Below, piece after piece: positions 42,120 through 50,111 of a stretch of DNA of 64,000 nt; positions within the stretch are counted from its first letter, which is position 1; every line of letters begins with the position of its first letter. The stretch is from a virus. The notes beneath the pieces were generated by a model. The model did not search any database, was not told the origin of the DNA, and saw only the letters and a program-made list of their open reading frames with translations. Position numbers and translations under genes: made by a program. The stretch is taken from positions 1 through 64,000 of IMG/VR virus record IMGVR_UViG_3300009155_000059. One strand, given 5' to 3'.

Positions 42120-42693
42120 AAAAACGGTGAACCACTTGTCTTTCTAATCTTAATATTTTTTGGGCCGTTTCTTCACTGTATTTAATTACATCAACAGGCT
42201 TTAATTTACCGAAATGACTGGCATTGATGTATCCTAACTTGGTGATTCTTGAACGTGAAATCCGATATTTAAAGCTCGTTAGAATAAGATGTAAATCGTC
42301 ATACAGATTCTCTAGGCGACCGATTGTCGGCTTCGTTGGTGCTGAGTCGATGAACGTATTGTATTCATTTGTTAACCAGCCATCGGGGTATTCTTGGCAA
42401 ACATTCTCTACGAATTGATCGAAGTCATTGCTAGCGCACTTAGAATCCAGTGGATGTGAAGCCACCCAGCCATTACGCAACCTGTGCGAAAACCTGCTTA
42501 GATACCAAGTTAAAGGGTGTCTTACAAAGCAAAAGATAGGTCTATTAAGATGGTCATTGATATCTGGGAAATGGGCGTGTATATCAGCCCCAACTATCGA
42601 CACTTTGTCGATAGACTCCAACACAGCCCTGACGAAAGTCCCGGCTGTCTTAGGAATGTGCAGGAACAAGCATTTACTGGTGGCAATAGCCAT
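42088..42693 (-). CDS. Sulfotransferase-like protein
   Basis: A 201-residue protein with the PAPS-binding signatures of sulfotransferases: 5'-phosphosulfate loop HIPKTAGT (12-19) and the 3'-phosphate site with FVRHPLTWYLSRF (56-68). It would transfer sulfate to a sugar or protein. Sitting between two glycosyltransferases, the likely acceptor is the phage-modified glycan. It has no transmembrane anchor, as is common in bacterial enzymes. Confidence 0.75.
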   Translation of the reverse strand: MAIATSKCLFLHIPKTAGTFVRAVLESIDKVSIVGADIHAHFPDINDHLNRPIFCFVRHPLTWYLSRFSHRLRNGWVASHPLDSKCASNDFDQFVENVCQEYPDGWLTNEYNTFIDSAPTKPTIGRLENLYDDLHLILTSFKYRISRSRITKLGYINASHFGKLKPVDVIKYSEETAQKILRLERQVVHRFYENHDSMLVQ

Positions 42694-43651
42694 TTAACTT
42701 TTCAGCTACCTGCAAGAATTTAGTGTATCTGTTATCGACTAAAGCAATATCAGTAAGCAATTTAGCCATTCGATGGTGATAAGTATGATTCTGCAAGACA
42801 TGCACTTGCAATTGCTTGGCTAAAGCCTGCTGTTCTACCGGATTGGCAAGATAATGCAACACCAGCTCTAACATATCAGGCCCTTCACACGCCATCGGGA
42901 TACCAGGCAGCTTCCTCTTCAACGTCGGGACTGAATCTATGATCGGCAATAACCCTACCGCAGCAGCTTTAAACACCCGCTCCGGAACGTCGATACCCCA
43001 TTGGTGCGTGTGCGGCTCACTGATACAAGGCGCAATTACACCAGTGTTGAGGAATGAATTACCATCGGCTTCTGGGCATGGTTCGACGTTATATTTTTCT
43101 GGCCAATGGCCCCAACCCATGACTTTTGATTTGATTCTAGGGTGGTCTAACACAGGAAATAGATATGGTTCGATATTCTTAGCTTTGTATGGCCAATATC
43201 CGCCAAGGTAAATGACATCATTGGTCTTGACTGCATTAAGGTCTTTAAATATCGTAGCGTCACAAGCTGTGGATTGAGCTGTCCATTTGAACCCATGCTT
43301 CTCCTGCCAATGCGCCCAATAAATCACATCGTCATCAAATCCGTATCCGTAAACCACTGTCGGATTAATTTTGGTAACCCAGGAAACATTCTTAGGTGTC
43401 TCCATAATGTCTGGAATAGTGATTGGGCCAAGAGGATTTACATGTAACGCAATTGCCGCTCGATGCCCCTTCGGTGGCTCCTGCGGATGAGCAGCACATC
43501 CTATGTATAGGTCTGGATTAAATTGCCACCATGTGTCAGCTGCGCCATCCCATCTCTGTACAACGCAACCCACAGTCCTTAACGCATTGATGAAACCATC
43601 TGTCACATAACCATATGCAGCAGCTACACGTTTTACAATCAACACTCGCAT
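42674..43651 (-). CDS. Glycosyltransferase, GT-B-like
   Basis: A 325-residue protein with GT-B pattern: N-terminal MRVLIVKRVAAAYGYVTDGFINAL, a middle strand IYLGGYWPYKAKNI, and VPERVFKAAAVGLLPIIDSVPTLKRKLPG, the second half typical of glycosyltransferases that bind nucleotide sugar. Start and stop overlap neighbours by 13 and 20 bases. Donor and acceptor unknown. Confidence 0.6.
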   Translation of the reverse strand: MRVLIVKRVAAAYGYVTDGFINALRTVGCVVQRWDGAADTWWQFNPDLYIGCAAHPQEPPKGHRAAIALHVNPLGPITIPDIMETPKNVSWVTKINPTVVYGYGFDDDVIYWAHWQEKHGFKWTAQSTACDATIFKDLNAVKTNDVIYLGGYWPYKAKNIEPYLFPVLDHPRIKSKVMGWGHWPEKYNVEPCPEADGNSFLNTGVIAPCISEPHTHQWGIDVPERVFKAAAVGLLPIIDSVPTLKRKLPGIPMACEGPDMLELVLHYLANPVEQQALAKQLQVHVLQNHTYHHRMAKLLTDIALVDNRYTKFLQVAEKLNGYCHQ

Positions 43652-45567
43652 TTATAGCCTCTTTCGACGTTTTGAGCATTCAAGTCCTTTAAACGTTTAT
43701 CCATCGCATTAGAGACCAATTTCCTTTCCAACATCTTGTTTTCTTGATGATGATCGATCCAGTTTTCCACTCTTGGATGCCAAAGATGTATGAACGCTTC
43801 CGTACGTTCGTTGCAAAATTTAGTGGTCTGAGACAATCTACCGAAAAATTCAGTATCTTCGTTGCCGTAGCCGTAAAAAGCTTCGTTAAAGCCTCCGCAA
43901 CGCCAATAATCTCTCCGCCTCACACCTAGGCTGCCTCCTTCGTAATAGCCAACCATTCGTTCGAACGAAGGCTCTGATGAGAGACCATCTATACTGACCC
44001 TTTCAGTTTCACCTTGGTCCAAATAGATCACAAATTTACCGATATGGCATGATTCATTGGCCATTAGGATTGATTTGATCTGGCTTGCATAGCTACGGTG
44101 TACCATCAGGTCTGCGTCATGCAAAATGATATCATTGCAAGCGGCTGCATTAACACCCACGTTGAATGCCCTTGATTTGTTAAATAACGTTTGTGCACCA
44201 TCTGCAGCTGTAAATATATGCCTAATTCCGACATGCTTATTATCGAAATTCTGGCTAACGTCATGTTCAGAGATTATAATGTCCACGTGCGGGAACTTTA
44301 ATGCTTTAATATTTCTAATGATCAAGTCAATAGCGTTTTGACGACCGAAAACGCGGATTGGCACCACAATGCTCAAGCTTGGTAGCTCTTCCACATAATT
44401 GCTGCTTCTAGCAAATTTACCGACAGCCAAGTATTTTTTGCTATGCTGCAAATGCATTACGCGATCTGCGACTGCCGAAGCCTCTGCGTGAATTCTGAAA
44501 TACTCGTTGCTATGAGCCACGTCGAAATACCCGGCTTCTTGATGGCCATCTGTGTGAAAACGGTCACTCCACTCTATATGCTCCATCCCATAGACGCCAA
44601 ATCCCTCATCGAAATAGCCGACATCGACTGAGTTATCAAAAGCTAAGACAGCGCCATGTGGTTTTGAATCGACCTTAGATACTTCGACTTCCTTAATATG
44701 GCTGGTTTTGCTATTCCCTTGAATCATCCGATATGCCGTAGCAGCTGATGCTCCGTAGACTCCAATCTCCCGATAAATGAAATGCTTTAAGCCCGACGCA
44801 TTTAAATTATCAGGGTAGAACGAATCCCAGCCCAGCTTTAACACTTCCACATCATCATTTAAAAGCAGCCCGTAACGAAATCGACTAAGGCACTTCAATA
44901 ATCTGTTGCTGTTACCAGCCACGCCAGCTCTGGTCCTATTGCGAAGCACGACATATTTTGAGTCGACTAACGAATCTAACAGGCTGATCTGCTCCGGATC
45001 ATCACTGTTATCATCGCTAATGAACACAACTGTTTTGTCTAGATCCGTAAATGACTCTATGGACTGCAATAATCTTTTAAGAGAGCCTGGCCTGTTATAT
45101 GTTAAAATTCCGATACCAATGTCATTACTGACAGCATATTGATACCTCGCTGCAAATGATCTATAAACCTCTAGGTAGTTCGCATTCACTGCAGTGCCTA
45201 CTCGTGGCCTGGTGGCGCTGTCGGTAATGTTCACAGCTGGTTTTCTTAGCACATCTGATTGCTGTCTTCGCAAGACTTTCGCTGCATTAGGCATGACGTC
45301 GACGGCTTCCCTGACGACATCTTGCACAGGCTTTACAATGCTCTTACCTTGGCGAATCACTTTTTGTGTGACGCTCTTCCTGATACTAGCAATCCTAGTT
45401 TCAGGAGATAAAACATTATCATTAACCTGAGTAATATAACCACGCTGCACGTATTTATGATAAAAATCTGGAAGTTCGATCACCTGTTTACTGTTAACCA
45501 GTACCGTTTGGCCGTCGGGACCATTTAAGTGAACAGTATAGGCATTACGATTGATAAAAGTAGGCAT
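43639..45567 (-). CDS. Tandem GT-A glycosyltransferase with N-terminal extension
   Basis: A 642-residue protein with two glycosyltransferase domains. The first (about 150-390) starts GIGILTYNRPGSLKRLL with DDNSDD (185-190) and LLNDDVEV (235-242). The second (about 397-620) starts LSIVVPIRVFGRQNA with ILHDADLMVH and GGSLGVRRRDYWRCGGFNEAFYGYGNED, a GT2/GT7-like end. The first 50 residues resemble the small virion protein at 20651-20872, so the enzyme may dock to the virion. The region 50-145 is a basic linker. Confidence 0.75.
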   Translation of the reverse strand: MPTFINRNAYTVHLNGPDGQTVLVNSKQVIELPDFYHKYVQRGYITQVNDNVLSPETRIASIRKSVTQKVIRQGKSIVKPVQDVVREAVDVMPNAAKVLRRQQSDVLRKPAVNITDSATRPRVGTAVNANYLEVYRSFAARYQYAVSNDIGIGILTYNRPGSLKRLLQSIESFTDLDKTVVFISDDNSDDPEQISLLDSLVDSKYVVLRNRTRAGVAGNSNRLLKCLSRFRYGLLLNDDVEVLKLGWDSFYPDNLNASGLKHFIYREIGVYGASAATAYRMIQGNSKTSHIKEVEVSKVDSKPHGAVLAFDNSVDVGYFDEGFGVYGMEHIEWSDRFHTDGHQEAGYFDVAHSNEYFRIHAEASAVADRVMHLQHSKKYLAVGKFARSSNYVEELPSLSIVVPIRVFGRQNAIDLIIRNIKALKFPHVDIIISEHDVSQNFDNKHVGIRHIFTAADGAQTLFNKSRAFNVGVNAAACNDIILHDADLMVHRSYASQIKSILMANESCHIGKFVIYLDQGETERVSIDGLSSEPSFERMVGYYEGGSLGVRRRDYWRCGGFNEAFYGYGNEDTEFFGRLSQTTKFCNERTEAFIHLWHPRVENWIDHHQENKMLERKLVSNAMDKRLKDLNAQNVERGYKCEC

Positions 45568-46193
45568 TATCGTGTTACACTCACATAATGTGGAAAATAA
45601 GCACCACCGTCCTCATATAGCCTAAATTTGCTGGGCTTAATGATCAGATTGCCTTCATATGTTCCGGTGCCGTGCCTAATCGCCTCCAAGGCTCGATCAG
45701 CCAAAGGTTCAATGACCAACACTTCCTGCGTGTCTATTATAGGATTAAACACATCACGCAGCATGCCTGGGCCAGTGTATTTATTGAGGCTTAATTGTAT
45801 ATCAACAAGTCTGAATCCTGCGCTAGTGTCAATGAACATTTGTAACATGTCAATTTTAATGTACTTCATTAAAGCATAGACATCATTCAAGTGCTGCTCC
45901 ATAAACAGCTTAGCTGCCGCCGGAGCAGGACCATCCTCCCGTATATCACATAAGTTCCCATTCCAATCACCGAATAAAACTGCAACATCTTCATTTTTTC
46001 TGCTTATAAGAACCGATAGACCATCATCTGCATATTTCCTGATGACATAGCATAATACGTTTTTCAGTGTGTCTAAATAATTAAATGGAAGCGGCTTTGG
46101 GTGCGATAACAGCTTAGCAAGCTTAAACGTACCAGATGTTTGCGTTGTTGGCTGTGTCGTGGCGGAGAACTGCGTATTTACCCTTGGTCGCAT
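45567..46193 (-). CDS. Protein of unknown function in the glycan cluster
   Basis: A 208-residue protein whose ATG (46193) is preceded by AGGAG and lies within the upstream gene (71-base overlap). The N-terminal 25 residues are Thr/Gln-rich. The rest is mixed alpha/beta, with RKYADDGLSVLISRKNEDVAVLFGD. Its stop overlaps the start of the tandem glycosyltransferase (TAATG). No family recognised; co-translation suggests a role linked to that enzyme. Confidence 0.5.
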   Translation of the reverse strand: MRPRVNTQFSATTQPTTQTSGTFKLAKLLSHPKPLPFNYLDTLKNVLCYVIRKYADDGLSVLISRKNEDVAVLFGDWNGNLCDIREDGPAPAAAKLFMEQHLNDVYALMKYIKIDMLQMFIDTSAGFRLVDIQLSLNKYTGPGMLRDVFNPIIDTQEVLVIEPLADRALEAIRHGTGTYEGNLIIKPSKFRLYEDGGAYFPHYVSVTR

Positions 46194-46437
46194 TGTTTAA
46201 TTCTCCTAATGGAATTTTTCGAGTTTCTTTTTTCTGTTCTAGTTCTGACATAGTTACCAACAAAATTGGTAGGCCAGCAAAAATCACGCTCACTTCGAGA
46301 GTCTTAGCATCGAAATCTACTATAAACCCGTGCCACGTAGTAAACCATTTTGACCAGATTAAATAGTCGCCATAAGCGGGTATGTACCGACGCAAATCCG
46401 AATAATGAGCCAAATGTGGCAGTGCGGCCTGTTGCAT
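46123..46437 (-). CDS. Small protein, unknown, overlapping its downstream neighbour
   Basis: A 104-residue protein with RRYIPAYGDYLIWSKWFTTWHGFIV and a KKETRKIPLGELNNATKGKY C-terminus. The long 71-base overlap with the next gene is unusual for this window. The frame is supported by its junction with the upstream gene (TAATATG). No family recognised. Confidence 0.45.
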   Translation of the reverse strand: MQQAALPHLAHYSDLRRYIPAYGDYLIWSKWFTTWHGFIVDFDAKTLEVSVIFAGLPILLVTMSELEQKKETRKIPLGELNNATKGKYAVLRHDTANNANIWYV

Positions 46438-46438
46438 A

Positions 46439-46888
46439 TTATACTCGGGTCAATGTGTGTGTAAAAATGTCGTACTTAAACTTACCGGAGTTCAAATTCC
46501 AAACAATGAATAAACCTTCGCGTGTTGCGCCAAGCCATCTTGCAATATACTGATCCGGCCAATGTAAGCCAAAATTAACCGCTGGCGAAGGGACGATGTA
46601 CTCTTCCAATATTTCATCCCTTTCAATACTCGAAATATATCTGATTTTTTCAAAACCGAATAAAAGCATGCTGCGCTTACTTTTAACCGTCGCAATAGCT
46701 TTGATATCGGTAGGACCTGATTCTTCTGCAAACTCTGCATTCAATGTAACTGATTGATCAGCACTCAGCTTGGGGTCGAATTCCCTCAATAGAGCCTTTA
46801 CATCGTCTATCGATTTAGGCTTCTTGTCAGTAAAAATCCTCGAATCGAATCTCTTAGCGTTCCGCGCTGCTAATTCTTCTTGGTTCAT
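46439..46888 (-). CDS. Protein of unknown function
   Basis: A 149-residue soluble protein with a charged N-terminus and beta-type C-terminus (NFGLHWPDQYIARWLGATREGLFIVWNLNS). It overlaps the upstream gene by four bases (ATGA). It is part of the string of small genes that connects the nuclease to the glycan cluster. No family recognised. Confidence 0.5.
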   Translation of the reverse strand: MNQEELAARNAKRFDSRIFTDKKPKSIDDVKALLREFDPKLSADQSVTLNAEFAEESGPTDIKAIATVKSKRSMLLFGFEKIRYISSIERDEILEEYIVPSPAVNFGLHWPDQYIARWLGATREGLFIVWNLNSGKFKYDIFTHTLTRV

Positions 46889-47301
46889 TTTTTGTTCTCA
46901 ATTATATGGTTAAAGTCACCGCTCAACGTGTGCACTCGCCCATGCTTCACTAACATAAACAATACGTGGAAGAGATTAGATAAACGATGCAGCACCAATG
47001 TAGTGATAAACCAATCAACAACCATGATGCCTGTTATGCAGCAGACGAAACCAAGAGCGACAACTGCTGCAACCCACACCGACATACAATAGCCGCAATT
47101 AATAAAATAATTTAACTTGTAATAAACGTATGCTAACCTTGCGTTAGCACGAGGAACTTGTGGGTAGCACAAGTCCTTGATAAATGACCTGACTTCAGAG
47201 AATATTTCTGAATCTACGAACACTTCTACAGCCGCCTCTACTGCGACAGCCGCTACTAACAGCTGAGCTATTGCACCAATCGACAAGCTGGATTCACACA
47301 C
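46885..47301 (-). CDS. DUF1360-like membrane protein
   Basis: A 138-residue protein with a hydrophobic N-terminal helix (AIAQLLVAAVAVEAAVEVF) and another pair (SVWVAAVVALGFVCCITGIMVV and the following segment). The NCGYCMSVWVA motif between helices resembles the Cys-rich signature of DUF1360 proteins. It may be a holin-like or inner-membrane protein. Start is GTG at 47301, inside the upstream zinc-ribbon gene (34-base overlap) with GGAA upstream. Confidence 0.5.
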   Translation of the reverse strand: MCESSLSIGAIAQLLVAAVAVEAAVEVFVDSEIFSEVRSFIKDLCYPQVPRANARLAYVYYKLNYFINCGYCMSVWVAAVVALGFVCCITGIMVVDWFITTLVLHRLSNLFHVLFMLVKHGRVHTLSGDFNHIIENKK

Positions 47302-47489
47302 TGGGTGCGTTCCTTTCCATTAATGCTGACTAACATGGTTAAACTACTACATGTTCCACATCTATTTATCCGATTATTAATCTGCCTTTGCACCGGCAAT
47401 GGACGTATGTTCAATGGCTGGCTTGGGATGGTATCGTTAACCACTTTAATTTGTCTAGCTGCTCCACCGCCGCAACTTCCACATGCCAT
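47268..47489 (-). CDS. Small zinc-ribbon protein
   Basis: A 73-residue protein beginning MACGSCGGGAARQ. Two further pairs, RCGTCSS and CVNPACR, give a C-x2-C/C-x4-C ribbon around residues 44-69. No known family. It overlaps the membrane-protein gene downstream. Probably a metal-binding or nucleic-acid-binding accessory. Confidence 0.5.
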   Translation of the reverse strand: MACGSCGGGAARQIKVVNDTIPSQPLNIRPLPVQRQINNRINRCGTCSSLTMLVSINGKERTQCVNPACRLVQ

Positions 47490-47492
47490 AAA

Positions 47493-48098
47493 TCACCTCT
47501 CATAGAACAGTGAATCTGATACTATATTTTCAGCAAACGATTTCCATCGACAGAATACAACGTCATCCAAAGCCTGTTCGATAATCTGCTTAGTACGATC
47601 TGAATGTGATACAGACATAGTATATTGGCGATTGTTAAATCCTTCAAATAAAAGCACTGGAAAAACACCTTTGTGTATCAGCTTATCAGAAAAACCTTTT
47701 TTCGACACAGCCACCCAATCCCACGCTGGAATCGGTTTGAACATGACCATCGGGTAGATGGGACGCTTGACTGCCGCTGTCAAAAGGTTAGCATCATATG
47801 TGGCCTGGAACCACCATTTGGTGAATAATGCAGTGTCTGGTGTAGACATAAGTGCATCAAGACTATATCCTTTGCCAGCTTTACCTTCGATGCTAAACGC
47901 ACACAAACCTCTGGATGATATTACATCCGACGTGCTCTCCCTGTCTATAGTACCTTGGTCTCGGCCAGTAACGCGCCGCCTTCTAAATTCCTGACCGGTA
48001 AACTCAGTTAATAGGTGTGCCATCCTTCTTTCATGCGTTTTGCCCATCCGCACGTTGCTTTTACCTATTGCGCTTGCGCTTCTTTTTGGTGTGGTCAT
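47493..48098 (-). CDS. Putative PD-(D/E)XK nuclease
   Basis: A 201-residue protein. MGKTHERRMAHLLTEFTGQEFRRRRVTGRDQGT starts with the Glu-containing helix of restriction-type nucleases. SDVISSRG (Asp58) and AFSIEGKAGKG (Glu71-x-Lys73) supply the D ... E-x-K catalytic pattern. It could be a Holliday-junction-like resolvase or a packaging/recombination nuclease. No sequence specificity is visible. Confidence 0.5.
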   Translation of the reverse strand: MTTPKRSASAIGKSNVRMGKTHERRMAHLLTEFTGQEFRRRRVTGRDQGTIDRESTSDVISSRGLCAFSIEGKAGKGYSLDALMSTPDTALFTKWWFQATYDANLLTAAVKRPIYPMVMFKPIPAWDWVAVSKKGFSDKLIHKGVFPVLLFEGFNNRQYTMSVSHSDRTKQIIEQALDDVVFCRWKSFAENIVSDSLFYER

Positions 48099-48107
48099 TT
48101 TTGGCCT

Positions 48108-48506
48108 TTAGAATGATTTTTCTTCTACTATGGCACTACCTATTTTAATATTTATTTGTTTTTTTATCGATGATCTTAAGTCATCGTTGATATACAGTTG
48201 CCGAGCCAACTGTATAAATTCATCATCAAACAATTGCTCTCTTTCGTGCTCTCTGATATTATTTTGCATATCCCAGATAGCTTTATTGACAGTGCATAAA
48301 CGATCATATAGATTATATAATTCAGTAAGCATAACTGGCTTGATATGTGAATGCATACCTTGCCACGTCTGTGCTAGTAAATTATATTCTTGTTTAATGT
48401 TGTGTAATTTATCGTCGTCTTTGAAGAAGTGCTTTTTGATTCTTAAAATGCTCAACTTGTCTAATAATTCTCCGACGCTAATTGTTACTCGTACTTCCAC
48501 TCCCAT
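48108..48506 (-). CDS. DUF6165-like protein
   Basis: A 132-residue protein. VRVTISVGELLDKLSILRIKK at the N-terminus is the marker of a family often encoded in lipopolysaccharide and glycan clusters (DUF6165), followed by helical residues. Its start overlaps the Fcl gene's end by 29 bases. A role in carbohydrate metabolism or assembly is likely but undefined. Confidence 0.6.
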   Translation of the reverse strand: MGVEVRVTISVGELLDKLSILRIKKHFFKDDDKLHNIKQEYNLLAQTWQGMHSHIKPVMLTELYNLYDRLCTVNKAIWDMQNNIREHEREQLFDDEFIQLARQLYINDDLRSSIKKQINIKIGSAIVEEKSF

Positions 48507-49431
48507 TTTTCACCATCCGTTGGTAATACTTGATCGTATTTAATAACCCCTCAGCAAGAGCCGTCTCAGCGGCAAAGCCTAATTTATGTAACTTTGAAAC
48601 ATCTAAACAACGCCTTAATTGTCCGTCAGGTTTGCTGCTATCCCAAATCACTTCGCCTTTAAAGTCCATTGCATTGCATAATGCTTGCACTAAATCTGCA
48701 ATTGCTACTTCCTGCCCATTACCGATATTATATGGTCCTAACCCTACCATCTCATATGGCATTATGGACAATTGCGTTATGGCCTTCGCACAGTCTCTCA
48801 CATATAGGAACTCTCTGGAAGCTATACCAGTGCCCCATACCACTAATGGTGTGCCAGCTGTTTTAGCTTCATCGATTTTTCTAATTAACGCTGGAATAAC
48901 ATGGCTAGTTCCAAGATCAAAATTGTCGAACGGACCATACAAATTCGCTGGTATTGCATACGTAATCTTACAGTCATACTGCTGCCGATAGGCCATCGAT
49001 CCGAATAATCCATTTAGCTTGCTTACGCCATAAGCAGCATTCGTTGCCTCAGGATAGCCATACTTCATCAAGTCATCTTCCCTAAATGGCGTCGGCGTAA
49101 GACTGCCATAAGAGCACGCCGTACCAATCATCAATAATCTGACATTTGTCTTGCTGCAAGCTTTTAGCACAGCTCCGTTTATATTATTGGTGGTAGACCA
49201 TAACTCTGCTGGTCGTATCTGATTTAATCCTATTCCACCGCATGCCGCAGCTAAATTTACAACAGTCGTAATACCGTCAGACGTTATCACATCTTCTAAT
49301 TGTCTTTCATCAGTTGCGTCCACTCCGTGGCTTTTGCTTACGCCTATAACATCGATGTCACATTTATTGAATTGGTCTATCACAGCACGCCCGAGAAATC
49401 CGCTGTGACCAATCACGCATACTTTAATCAT
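48478..49431 (-). CDS. fcl: GDP-L-fucose synthase
   Basis: A 317-residue short-chain dehydrogenase-type epimerase/reductase that turns GDP-4-keto-6-deoxymannose into GDP-L-fucose. Motifs: IGHSGFLGRAV (7-17), AAACGGIG (61-68), GTACSYG (103-109) and YGVSK (134-138). ANLYGPFDNFDLGTSHVIPALIRK and SREFLYVRD in the C-terminal part, plus KPDGQLRRCLD, are characteristic of Fcl/WcaG. Its partner Gmd is at 39331. The fucose donor it makes could be used by the cluster's glycosyltransferases. Confidence 0.92.
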   Translation of the reverse strand: MIKVCVIGHSGFLGRAVIDQFNKCDIDVIGVSKSHGVDATDERQLEDVITSDGITTVVNLAAACGGIGLNQIRPAELWSTTNNINGAVLKACSKTNVRLLMIGTACSYGSLTPTPFREDDLMKYGYPEATNAAYGVSKLNGLFGSMAYRQQYDCKITYAIPANLYGPFDNFDLGTSHVIPALIRKIDEAKTAGTPLVVWGTGIASREFLYVRDCAKAITQLSIMPYEMVGLGPYNIGNGQEVAIADLVQALCNAMDFKGEVIWDSSKPDGQLRRCLDVSKLHKLGFAAETALAEGLLNTIKYYQRMVKNGSGSTSNN

Positions 49432-49454
49432 TTTAATCCTTACCTGCGCTAGTA

Positions 49455-49607
49455 TTATTTTTTGGTTTTGACGTCGTCACGATATATAGGTATATCTTTA
49501 GGCGCCTCTATTCCAACTCTGACTTTATTACGATCAACGTCTACTATTTTTATTACGACGTTACCGACAGTGAATGTCTGGTCAATCTTTCGTGTTATTA
49601 TTAACAT
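49455..49607 (-). CDS. csrA: CsrA-family translational regulator
   Basis: A 50-residue protein clearly related to CsrA/RsmA. It starts MLIITRKIDQTFTVGN, continues with VVIKIVDVDRNKVRVGIEAPKD and ends IPIYRDDVKTKK. These match the five-strand CsrA fold including R-V-G-I-x-A-P and the I-P-x-x-R-x-x-V segment. CsrA dimers bind GGA motifs in RNA leaders and usually repress translation. ATG 49607 overlaps the upstream stop (TAATG). Its short length hides it from standard length filters. It could reprogramme host metabolism or time phage expression. Confidence 0.92.
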   Translation of the reverse strand: MLIITRKIDQTFTVGNVVIKIVDVDRNKVRVGIEAPKDIPIYRDDVKTKK

Positions 49608-50059
49608 TAAATTTTCTCATATCCTTGCTTTAAAAGTTTCTTCTGTTCCTTCACCACGCAAGCTACCTTGTAGAAGTTCTTACCATCGGCGCCTGCGCAA
49701 AATCCATCAAAGTCTGGCGACTTTTTGTCCTTGCCAAGCTGACCATTATAAGTATTAAAGCACATCTTGCGTGGATTATCATCAATACACAATAGCACAT
49801 GCGCTCGCACATCTATGCGCTCATGGTCAAATCTGATGCCTTTTTTAGTAAACAGCATGCAGTTAGGTCTATCTCTCAACCCCAAAACGCTAAACTCAGT
49901 CAAGCTAGTCATTGCGCTTTGATTCTCCTTAATTCGTGAAGGATGGACAGTATACCTTTCACTGTTGCATCCTTCGACCACCACCAGCCCATTGGCCAAT
50001 GCGGACATCGAAATTATGTCCACACTCGTGCCATCCATCATGGTCAATGTTTTACTCAT
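49607..50059 (-). CDS. Protein of unknown function upstream of csrA
   Basis: A 150-residue protein co-translated with csrA (TAATG junction). ATG 50059 has CGGAG five bases upstream; the longer frame to 50107 lacks this. Mixed alpha/beta, with KMCFNTYNGQLGKDKKSPDFDGF and Lys-rich C-terminus. No family recognised. A link to CsrA function is inferred from the junction only. Confidence 0.55.
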   Translation of the reverse strand: MSKTLTMMDGTSVDIISMSALANGLVVVEGCNSERYTVHPSRIKENQSAMTSLTEFSVLGLRDRPNCMLFTKKGIRFDHERIDVRAHVLLCIDDNPRKMCFNTYNGQLGKDKKSPDFDGFCAGADGKNFYKVACVVKEQKKLLKQGYEKI

Positions 50060-50111
50060 ACTTACTCCGAATAAGTAACGACTTTCGTCATGTTTACAAT
50101 ACATCAATACA

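Noticed and set aside
49462-49758. Plus-strand 98-residue frame over the csrA region
   Set aside because: The minus strand here encodes a clear CsrA homologue and the preceding gene, so this is a shadow frame.
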